Part shown: positions 57,091-64,000 of the stretch, one piece after another | Layout of the letters: each line of letters begins with the position of its first letter | How positions within the stretch are numbered: the stretch's first letter is position 1 | Origin: CAYYIS01 sp964470965 | GTDB taxonomy: Bacteria > JAAXHH01 > JABIQT01 | DNA: 64,000 bases | Assembly (NCBI GenBank): GCA_964470965.1 | Contig: CAYYIS010000010.1 | Coordinates: 51,108 to 115,107, forward strand | Direction of reading: 5' to 3' | The notes under the pieces: model-generated | Seen by the model: the letters and a program-made list of their open reading frames with translations, nothing else | What the model was told of the DNA's origin: nothing | Databases searched by the model: none | Made by a program: the position numbers and the translations under genes

Positions 57091-59268
57091 CTACCTAACA
57101 TGTGCAGTTGTGGGCGCTTTGACTTCTTTCAGGGCATTGAGCACGATACCCGGCGTAAGAATTTCAGGCAGCAATACCGGTTTTGCGTTAGCATCGCCGG
57201 TATAGAGAACATACAACGGTACGCTGTTTCGACCGAATTCTCCCAGGGCCCTGGTAATTTCCGCATCCCGAGAGGTCCAATCAGCCTTTAGTGTTACGAC
57301 TCCCAGTTCTTGGAATTTCCTCACTACATCGTAATTGTGCAGGGCTACGCGCTCGTTCACCTGGCAGCTCAGGCACCAGGCGGCGGTAAAATCCACGAAC
57401 ACCGGCCGACCCGTCTGCCGCAGTTCGTTTACACGTTGCGCGGAGAAGGCCTCCCATTTAGGCCCGCTGTCCGATTTGGCCTGCAAGGCCATCCCGCCGC
57501 CGGAAGCGGTCGGCAGTATGGACAGTATGTAGCCGAGGCCGCCAGCTATAATGATGACCCCGGCAGTCCGGGCGATCAGGCGGGTTTGCCTGGAGGCCAT
57601 GATCGATCCCCAACGGCCGAGCACCCAGGCTCCGATGCCCAGTACCACCAGCAGGATGAGGAGCATGGTCATCCCGAGGACACCGGTCTGATTGCCGATT
57701 ACGAATATGAGCCAGACCACCGTAGCCATCAGGAGGAAGCCCAAAAACTGTTTGAAGGCGACCATCCACTCGCCCGGTTTAGGCATGAAGCGAATCAACG
57801 ACGGGACGAAGGAGAGCAGCAGGTACGGCGATGCCATCCCGAGTCCGAGAAATGCGAATATTAGCAGCGATTGCGTCGTCGATTGCGTGAGTGCGAAGCC
57901 CAGTGCGGATCCCATGAACGGCGCAGTACATGGAGTGGCCACCACCGTGGCGGCTACACCGCTGATAAAAGTCCCAGTCATACCGGATCTGTTGTCGTAC
58001 TGCCCGCCCGCGCTGACCAGGGAAGTACCGATTTCGAATACACCGAACAGGCTGAGTCCAAACAGGAACAGGAACGAAGAAATGATCGCCACAAAGGCTG
58101 GTGACTGCAGTTGGAAGCCCCAGCCCAATTGCTCGCCACCGGCCCGTAGACCGATCAGGATGCCTGCCAGCACCAGGAACGAAATCAGCACGCCCGCGGT
58201 GAACATGCAGCCGTGTTGCCAGCTTTTGCTTTCGTCCTCGCCGGCCTGCTGTAGGAAACCCAACACTTTGAGTGACAGCACCGGTAACACGCAGGGCATA
58301 AGATTCAGGATTATGCCGCCTGCGAAAGCGAAGACGAGCGCCCACCATGTGTTAGTCACTTCATCGCTACCACCTGTCGGCACAGCCGCCGCAGCCGTGG
58401 CGGTCAGAACCGTCATCGTCCCGGATACCGGCACATCGAACGCTATGGCCTTTTCTGAGCCTGGTCCGCGCCAGCCGTCTTCGGATACCAGTACGCCTTG
58501 TATCCGTTCCGGCGTCTTTGACATCAGGATATTGGCATTGGCGGTGACCTGATAGGTAGTATTATCCTTGGTGAACAGTTGCGTATCAAAATGGTTGATC
58601 AGTGTTGATTCATACGGGAAGAACTTAACAACGGACAGTTCGCCTGTAAACCAGGCCGGCCGTGTGGCCTGTATGACGACCTGGCTGTCGGTCACTGCAG
58701 CTTCTACTTTCCAGCCGTGTTCCTCTAATGGCAGGCTGCCGCGGGCTTTGGCGAAGCCGTCCATCCATTTTTCCACTGCCATCGGTGGTTCGTCTTTCAC
58801 AGGCAGCGGCAATGTATAGTACGACGAACCCGGTATGCAGACTTCTTCGCATACCAGCCAGTCTCCGTATGCGGTAATATCCACGGTGGTTCCCGGTTTG
58901 AGGTCTGCCGGTGGGGTAATTTCGGTCAGTAGGTACACTTCCCCTTCGTAGCCGTAATTGGCAAGCGGCGGCAGGTCGATCTGCTGTGGGTACGGCCAGT
59001 GGATCGGTCCTGCGGTAAACCCTTCGGGGAGTGTCCACTCGATGCTCGTGGGATATGCTGCATCTCCGGGATTGCGCCAGTAGATATGCCAGTGTTCGTC
59101 CATCTTCATGCGCAGCGCTATCCAGAAGGAGCGGCCCGGCTGGATGGAGGCTTCCTCTGCGACCAGCTGGCTCTCCACAAAATCCGTGCGCACCGGCTGT
59201 GCCTGCACGGCGGATCCGATCATGAGATTGAGTAACAGCGTAAATAGAATGATATGACGTTTGTTCAT
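57091..59268 (-). CDS. DsbD-like thiol:disulfide interchange protein
   Basis: A 725-residue protein. It has a signal peptide (about 1-23), an N-terminal beta-rich periplasmic domain, eight or so membrane segments (about 310-590, including MPCVLPVLSLKVLGFLQQAG with the redox-active cysteine region) and a C-terminal thioredoxin domain with the CLSC pair near 625-628. It carries reducing power from the cytoplasm across the membrane. Together with the redoxin gene just downstream and the lipoprotein MsrB elsewhere it forms a periplasmic thiol-repair set. Start at ATG 59268. Confidence 0.9.
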   Translation of the reverse strand: MNKRHIILFTLLLNLMIGSAVQAQPVRTDFVESQLVAEEASIQPGRSFWIALRMKMDEHWHIYWRNPGDAAYPTSIEWTLPEGFTAGPIHWPYPQQIDLPPLANYGYEGEVYLLTEITPPADLKPGTTVDITAYGDWLVCEEVCIPGSSYYTLPLPVKDEPPMAVEKWMDGFAKARGSLPLEEHGWKVEAAVTDSQVVIQATRPAWFTGELSVVKFFPYESTLINHFDTQLFTKDNTTYQVTANANILMSKTPERIQGVLVSEDGWRGPGSEKAIAFDVPVSGTMTVLTATAAAAVPTGGSDEVTNTWWALVFAFAGGIILNLMPCVLPVLSLKVLGFLQQAGEDESKSWQHGCMFTAGVLISFLVLAGILIGLRAGGEQLGWGFQLQSPAFVAIISSFLFLFGLSLFGVFEIGTSLVSAGGQYDNRSGMTGTFISGVAATVVATPCTAPFMGSALGFALTQSTTQSLLIFAFLGLGMASPYLLLSFVPSLIRFMPKPGEWMVAFKQFLGFLLMATVVWLIFVIGNQTGVLGMTMLLILLVVLGIGAWVLGRWGSIMASRQTRLIARTAGVIIIAGGLGYILSILPTASGGGMALQAKSDSGPKWEAFSAQRVNELRQTGRPVFVDFTAAWCLSCQVNERVALHNYDVVRKFQELGVVTLKADWTSRDAEITRALGEFGRNSVPLYVLYTGDANAKPVLLPEILTPGIVLNALKEVKAPTTAHVR

Positions 59269-59576
59269 AGGACCTTTACGGGGTTAAAGTGGGTTTTAAT
59301 GCAGGCATCAATAATGTTACAATCAGTGTATCTCCGTATTCAATTTATGTACCTAATCTGGCAGCGTTGTCAGACACAACGCCGCATTCCAACCCTCACC
59401 TATCACCGGCCCGATGATATCGGATCCTTGTACCATTCGGTATCTACCATCCCCTGGTACGCCGGAATTCTAATGGTTGCTTGATGGTGAACATACGTTA
59501 AAATATATGCTATTGTGTACAAGATAGCAATACTTACTCTGCCGGATTTCCAGGATAAGCTTGCGGAGGGCTGATC
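59269..59576. other. Intergenic, nothing recognised
   Basis: About 308 bases between hutH and the dsbD-like gene. Frames are short and unlike proteins. The dsbD-like promoter should lie here. No clear hutH terminator was found. Confidence 0.5.
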
Positions 59577-61151
59577 TCAGTCTAATGTTGGTTTGGAAAT
59601 ATCGATGGCCGGGCCAATCGTGTCCGTAACTTTCCCCTGAGCGACCAGGCGGCGAACGGATTCTATGTGGGGAGCGGGTGGGGTATCATGGTCCAGAAAT
59701 GGCACGCTCCTGCGAATAAGATTGTACGCCAGGGCGGTGCCCCTGCCCATGTCCGAGGGGGTGATGCCCAGCGTTCTGCATCGAAAATCGATCGCCTGTG
59801 CGGCGGCGAGCAACTCTATGGCAACAATTGTTTCGGTATGATCCAGCACTAGTTTCGTATGGTGGACCGCAGTGGCGCCCATACTCACATGGTCTTCGGT
59901 ATTGGCGCTGCTGGGGATGGTGTCCGTGGTGGCCGGGTGGGACAGAACCTTGTTTTCAGATGCCAGTGCCGCGGCTGTATACTGCACGATCATCAGGCCG
60001 CTTTCCAGGCCGCCCTGATCTGTAAGGAACATGGGCAGCACACCGCCGTTGCAGTCGGCGTCCACGAGTCGGGCGGTGCGGCGTTCACTCATATTGCCCA
60101 TGTCCGTGAGCGACAGTTTCATGCTGTCCATGGCCACCGCGATCGGCTCCCCATGAAAATTTCCGGCGCTTACGACATCCGCTTCGCCGGTTTCTTCGTC
60201 AAGAAACACCAGCGGATTATCGTTGGCCGCATTCAACTCGATGTTAACCACCCACCGCGCATAATCGATAGCATCCCTGACCGCACCGTGGACCTGCGGT
60301 ACACAGCGGAGCGTATAGGGATCCTGCACGTTGTTGGGATCGTCCGTGCGCAAGAAACGGCTCTTGTCCAATAACGCCCTGAGAAATGCCGCACAGGCAA
60401 TCTGCCTAGGATGCGGTCGTACGGCATGTACTCTGGCGTCGTAGGCCCGGTCTGTGCCGTAGAGCGCTTCAAGCGTTATGGCTGCGGCAATGTCGGCGGT
60501 CCGGGCCAGGTTAGTGGCGCGACGCACCAGGAGGGTGCCAAGCCCGGCCATCAGAGTCGTTCCGTTGGTCAGGGCCAGCCCTTCCTTTGCACTCAGCGTC
60601 ACCGGCATCAGCCCGGCCTGCTGCAACGCTTCAGCACCGCTGAGACGTCGTCCGTGGCACAGAGCCTCCCCTTCGCCTATCAGCACTAACGTCATATGTG
60701 CCAGGGGCGCCAGATCACCGCTGGCTCCCAGGGAGCCTCGGCCCGGAATACAGGGGTGCACCCCCTTATTGACCATATCCACCAGAAGCTGCACCACCGA
60801 AGGACGTATACCCGAATATCCCATGGCCAGTGTGTTGGCTCGTATGACGAGCATGGCCCGCACGGTAGCTTCGTCCAGCTCTTCACCGGTGCCGGCCGCA
60901 TGGCTGCGTACCAGGTTCATCTGTAGTTGAGCGACCTGGTCTGGTGAAATGACCTTATCTTTAAATCGTCCGAAACCGGTCGTGATACCGTATGCGATAC
61001 GGCCATCAGCCACCAACTGCTCCACCGCCTCGCGCGACCGCTTCATTTTAGGAACAGCATCAGGATGGATCCCGACTTCCCGGCCTTCGGATACGGCAAC
61101 CACGTCGTCGATAGTCAGATTTTCACCTGAGATGATAAGAGGATCATGCAA
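59577..61151 (-). CDS. hutH: Histidine ammonia-lyase
   Basis: A 524-residue aromatic amino acid lyase. The MIO cofactor tripeptide Ala-Ser-Gly (143-145) lies in RGSLGASGDLAPLAHMTL, and the tyrosine of the active site near residue 54 in GITTGFGRFKDKVI. Length and blocks match HutH, which deaminates histidine to urocanate. Other hut genes are absent from the window, so a tyrosine or phenylalanine lyase role cannot be fully excluded. TTG start at 61151, 8 bases after AGGAGG. Confidence 0.9.
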   Translation of the reverse strand: MHDPLIISGENLTIDDVVAVSEGREVGIHPDAVPKMKRSREAVEQLVADGRIAYGITTGFGRFKDKVISPDQVAQLQMNLVRSHAAGTGEELDEATVRAMLVIRANTLAMGYSGIRPSVVQLLVDMVNKGVHPCIPGRGSLGASGDLAPLAHMTLVLIGEGEALCHGRRLSGAEALQQAGLMPVTLSAKEGLALTNGTTLMAGLGTLLVRRATNLARTADIAAAITLEALYGTDRAYDARVHAVRPHPRQIACAAFLRALLDKSRFLRTDDPNNVQDPYTLRCVPQVHGAVRDAIDYARWVVNIELNAANDNPLVFLDEETGEADVVSAGNFHGEPIAVAMDSMKLSLTDMGNMSERRTARLVDADCNGGVLPMFLTDQGGLESGLMIVQYTAAALASENKVLSHPATTDTIPSSANTEDHVSMGATAVHHTKLVLDHTETIVAIELLAAAQAIDFRCRTLGITPSDMGRGTALAYNLIRRSVPFLDHDTPPAPHIESVRRLVAQGKVTDTIGPAIDISKPTLD

Positions 61152-61408
61152 AAATTTGGCCTCCTGAAGAAGTTGGGATGGTATTAGTCTGTCTTCGAAA
61201 GGCGAAAATTGTCAAGGAGAATCAGCAGTCGCCTCTCACTCTTCGTTCTCAAATGTTTCGATTTCATTCAGAAATGAGATGGCTGAGAAAAGGCGATGTA
61301 ATCTTCTGAGTCCCGTATTCTTGTGAAAGCCGGATTGCACTTGTGATACAAGCGACACCTATGAGGGTCTCTGGCAGAAGCCATGTGTTGTCATGGTGTT
61401 GGTACAGA

Positions 61409-61856
61409 TTACCATCGGATAAACACCATTACACCGACGATCACTACAGGCACCCACAGGATGGCCTAGGCGAACCTTGCGAGGGTCTGGTATCGGAAGC
61501 GGTGTTTCTCGTCTCCAATTTCTTCTGTATGCTTGTGCCCGTCATATCATAATCGATCGGTAATACGGCGGATGACTGATAGATCCCGAATATGGTCTCC
61601 ATCAGTGCGAACAGGTAGATCAGTGCGGCGGGGATAACGAACTTCGGCATAGATATGGTTTTAGATAAAAGATCCAAGCACAACCTGAAGGACGATGCCG
61701 ATGATAACACCCAGAATCGGCCCATGGTGAATTTTTCCAGGCCGTTCCTGGTTTTATCCAGATCCATGGTTTTCAGGATATGAATATTGAGCACCATGCT
61801 CTTTTCCAGTCTCGCGTCGTACGCACGCCAGGATTCCTTAAATCATCCCGATCCAT
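61409..61856 (-). pseudogene. Degraded membrane protein that normally follows an ECF sigma factor
   Basis: The start MDRDDLRN (ATG 61856) belongs to the hydrophilic head of a family often encoded directly after ECF sigma factors. The frame then breaks, and SWRAYDARLEKSMVLN continues in another, followed by HILKTMDLDKTRNGLEKF. The first membrane helix (GVIIGIVLQVVLGSFI) lies in yet another frame, then the reading returns to MPKFVIPAALIYLFALMET and DYDMTGTSIQKKLE, and finally a last helix (AILWVPVVIVGVMVFIRW to a stop) in a third frame with one internal stop. At least four frameshifts or stops make a functional product impossible. Confidence 0.75.
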
Positions 61857-62365
61857 TACAATGTTCCTTATTTCGAATTCCCACACTAAAATATGTTTCA
61901 TGCGACTCAATTTTGTGGCCGCGTTGGTTTCGGTAATGCCCGGGATTTCTGCCATCCCGCTATAGAAGTGATCATCCAGGTACAGGTGCATCAAAGCCTT
62001 ATTTATTTCGTTATGCTGAGAAATGATATAGGCGTTGTACTAGGTGTTGTACAATGTATTCCAGGTCGTCCCGTTTCTGCGGTTCATCTGCTAGATCCAT
62101 GGTACTTTCATCGATTGGGCAGGCGCCTTGTTTTCTGCTGTTTTCACACCGGTAGAACGAGATTGCGACATTCAACGCAACCTGGTAGCTCCAGATGGAA
62201 AGTCTGGATTGACCATCGTACATGGTCCAGGATTTCCACAGGTGGATTATAATTTCCCGTGCAAGATCTTCCCTGTTTTCCGGATCCCGGCAGTAGGAAT
62301 GACAGATCTTAATAGACAATTGTTTTATTTTCTTTTATGAGTAACGGAAATCTGTCTTCATCCAT
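61857..62365 (-). pseudogene. Degraded ECF RNA polymerase sigma factor
   Basis: ATG 62365 starts MDEDRFPLLIKENKTIVY, as in ECF sigma N-termini, then a one-base change brings a stop. The sigma region 2 continues in another frame (KICHSYCRDPENREDLAREI and SRLSIWSYQVALNVAIS). After LVQRLYH the frame breaks again, and region 4 reads LYLDDHFYSGMAEIPGITET, with the NAATKLSRMKH turn, in a third frame. All main parts are in normal order, with at least two frameshifts. The pseudogene lies directly in front of the decayed partner gene, so the whole locus has lost function. Confidence 0.8.
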
Positions 62366-62611
62366 TTTTTCCAACCGGCCGAGTGGTTAAAGTGTTGTTA
62401 CGTATGATCCATCCTATTATTCACACCAACGCACAAAAAATCACTGGAGTATTGAAGAAAAGCAAATATATGACCGTGAATTGTGGTGGGAAGGTACTCT
62501 CGATGCCATGATCATCTTCCACAGCCGTAATTCATTTCTATTGACAATTCATTATAATAATATTGTTTGATGGACCGCCATTACTTCCGACTCTGCGATG
62601 ACGTCCCACAT

Positions 62612-63820
62612 ATGAATATACTGTATACCATCACCCGCTACTGGCCGGCCATCGGCGGTGCTGAAACGCATGTGCGTCAGGTCGCTTCGGTGCTTTCGAC
62701 ACGGCATCAGATAGATATTTTCGCTCATACAAAGGATCAGCGGGTCGATCCGATTCGTGTCTCTACAGTCGATACGCCTCAGGATTATGAGGAATATGAC
62801 GACGGCGCATCCCGGGTGCATCTGCCGGGAATGACGACCCTGGAGCGATTGCGGGCGATGCCCGCGGCCCGGTTATATCCCTATCCGATTACACAACCCC
62901 TCGGCTATAAATTTTACGCCTCCGTGTTTGGACCAAAGCTGTCCCGCATTGTTCGGGAACATAGCATTGATGTGATTCATAATGTACTGCTCGGAACGGA
63001 ATATCTGACGCGGTTGTCTCTGGAAACGGCGCAGTGCTGCGGCCTACCCTTTGTGATTACACCCCTTGTCCATGAAGGTATCTGGGGCGATAGTCCCACC
63101 CTGTTCGAGATATACCGCCGGTCGGACGCCGTTGTGGCACTGCTGGAAAAGGAGCGTAGACTGTATCTCGATCATGGTGTGCCGGAGGAGGGGACCTACG
63201 TCGTCGGCGTGAGTCCCGTCATTGCCAAATCATGTGATGAGGATTATTTTAAGGTGAAGCATCATGTCGATGGAAAAGTCGTGCTGTTTGTCGGAAGGCA
63301 GGTAAAGAGCAAGGGTTACAGGGAAATTCTGGAAGCGGCGCCGCTTGTTTGGGAGAAGCATCGGGATGTTTCGTTCGCCTTTGTCGGACCATACGAAGAA
63401 TCAGAACACTGGGCCACGCATGATTCCGATCCCCGTATTTTGCGGCTGGGGCCCTTATCGGATGTTGACAAGACCAGTGCTGTGGCATCCAGCGATGTAT
63501 TCTGTCTACCGTCGATCAGCGAAATCATGCCGACTGCCATCCTGGAAGCGTGGCATTTTGGCAGGCCGGTTATCGGTGGAGACATTCCTATGCTGCGAGA
63601 ACTGATCGGGGACGGGGAGTGCGGGTTGATCGTCAAGCAGGATCCCCGGCAGATTGCAGAGGCTCTGTTGAAACTACTGGACCATCCCGCCTATGCCCGC
63701 CAGCTCGGAGAGAACGGATATCAAAAAGTGCAGCAGAACTATACTAAGGAACACGTGGCGGTTCGTCTGGAGCAGGTATACGATTCGGTTTGCGGAAAAG
63801 GGGCAGCGCGCGGTGATTGA
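62612..63820 (+). CDS. Glycosyltransferase family 4 protein (GT-B)
   Basis: A 402-residue GT-B glycosyltransferase. The N-terminal donor-independent domain opens ILYTITRYWPAIGGAETHVR. The C-terminal nucleotide-sugar-binding domain starts near VVLFVGRQVKSKGYREILEA, with the conserved glutamate motif in CLPSISEIMPTAILEAW. It adds a sugar to an acceptor in capsule, LPS or glycolipid synthesis. I choose the ATG at 62612 because the family starts here. An ATG at 62570 would add 14 residues, and neither has a good ribosome site. Confidence 0.9.
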   Translation: MNILYTITRYWPAIGGAETHVRQVASVLSTRHQIDIFAHTKDQRVDPIRVSTVDTPQDYEEYDDGASRVHLPGMTTLERLRAMPAARLYPYPITQPLGYKFYASVFGPKLSRIVREHSIDVIHNVLLGTEYLTRLSLETAQCCGLPFVITPLVHEGIWGDSPTLFEIYRRSDAVVALLEKERRLYLDHGVPEEGTYVVGVSPVIAKSCDEDYFKVKHHVDGKVVLFVGRQVKSKGYREILEAAPLVWEKHRDVSFAFVGPYEESEHWATHDSDPRILRLGPLSDVDKTSAVASSDVFCLPSISEIMPTAILEAWHFGRPVIGGDIPMLRELIGDGECGLIVKQDPRQIAEALLKLLDHPAYARQLGENGYQKVQQNYTKEHVAVRLEQVYDSVCGKGAARGD

Positions 63821-64000
63821 TGGAAGCCTTTAGTGGGTAACTGGCGGCGCCGACCTCGATATCCGGGTCTGTCAAAGCAACCTGGGTGGATTTTGAACAA
63901 GGCTTCCACCACCGTACGCATGCTGGAATTGCATCGAAAACCGTGTCCGAACACGGTATCGATCACGTCTTCTGCGGCTGTTGTTTACGGGAACCCCGCC
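63821..64000. other. Right edge, nothing firmly recognised
   Basis: About 180 bases after the glycosyltransferase stop. Several frames are open on both strands, and a minus-strand coding end could begin here and continue past the window. No motif allows a call. Confidence 0.4.

Larger units (their letters stand above)
61152..62611. other. Region of decayed ECF sigma locus
   Basis: About 1.46 kb with no intact gene. It is filled mostly by the two pseudogenes listed separately (61409-61856 and 61857-62365, minus strand). Between 61152 and 61400, and between 62366 and 62611, no coding sequence was recognised. The second part is AT-rich and may hold the promoter of the glycosyltransferase gene. 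Confidence 0.6.

Noticed and set aside
62378..62400. tRNA-like D-arm sequence (GGCCGAGTGGTTAA)
   Set aside because: It resembles the start of a tRNA-Leu or tRNA-Ser, but no acceptor stem, anticodon arm or T-arm (GTTCGA) follows.

Overview
The window looks like chromosomal DNA of a Gram-negative (diderm) bacterium of moderate to high GC. LpxK shows lipid A synthesis. A PorV-type outer-membrane protein, a C25 gingipain/PorU-like peptidase and C-terminal FlgD-Ig-like sorting domains point to the FCB/Latescibacterota-Poribacteria-like part of the tree. Repeated PhyH dioxygenases, sulfatases, Gfo/Idh dehydrogenases, a ceramidase-like protein and sugar-phosphate isomerase-like TIM barrels fit the same marine or sponge-associated lineages. 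The placement is an inference from gene content only. No rRNA, tRNA, CRISPR array, prophage or intact insertion sequence was seen.

Layout. 0-11 kb, mostly minus strand: cobalamin-dependent methionine synthase (3' end outside the window), a GH116 glucosidase with an AGCS sodium symporter, an acid-sugar dehydratase of the enolase superfamily with a lipoprotein MsrB, and glyA. 11.7-21.5 kb: five same-strand genes forming a type IX-like secretion island (C25 peptidase, PorV-like barrel, secreted M6 metalloprotease with FG-GAP repeats, two related small membrane-associated proteins). 22-28 kb: Gfo/Idh dehydrogenase, ceramidase-like hydrolase, leuC-leuD and gene remnants. 29-33 kb, plus strand: PDZ/radical-SAM DUF512 protein, der, a MerR regulator and lpxK. 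33-38 kb: a class V aminotransferase, then lutABC-phyH. 38-47 kb: recQ, a divergent hemQ/ferrochelatase pair, MATE transporter, two MDR dehydrogenases and a second phyH. 48-53 kb: SMP-30 lactonase, HAD phosphatase, two TIM-barrel isomerases and two MORN-like repeat proteins. 53-61 kb: tandem sulfatases, a DsbD-redoxin pair and hutH. 61-64 kb: a strongly decayed ECF sigma factor with its membrane partner, then a glycosyltransferase.

How it fits together. Much of the window is heterotroph metabolism of sugars, glycans and sulfated compounds (GH116, sulfatases, acid-sugar dehydratase, lactonase, isomerases, lactate utilisation), plus one-carbon and methionine metabolism (metH, glyA) and envelope redox repair (MsrB, DsbD, redoxin). 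Several long intergenic spaces are not empty. They hold recognisable gene fossils (ECF sigma plus partner, class V aminotransferase, PhyH) and other stretches that read like broken coding sequence, so local gene loss is a theme of this segment.
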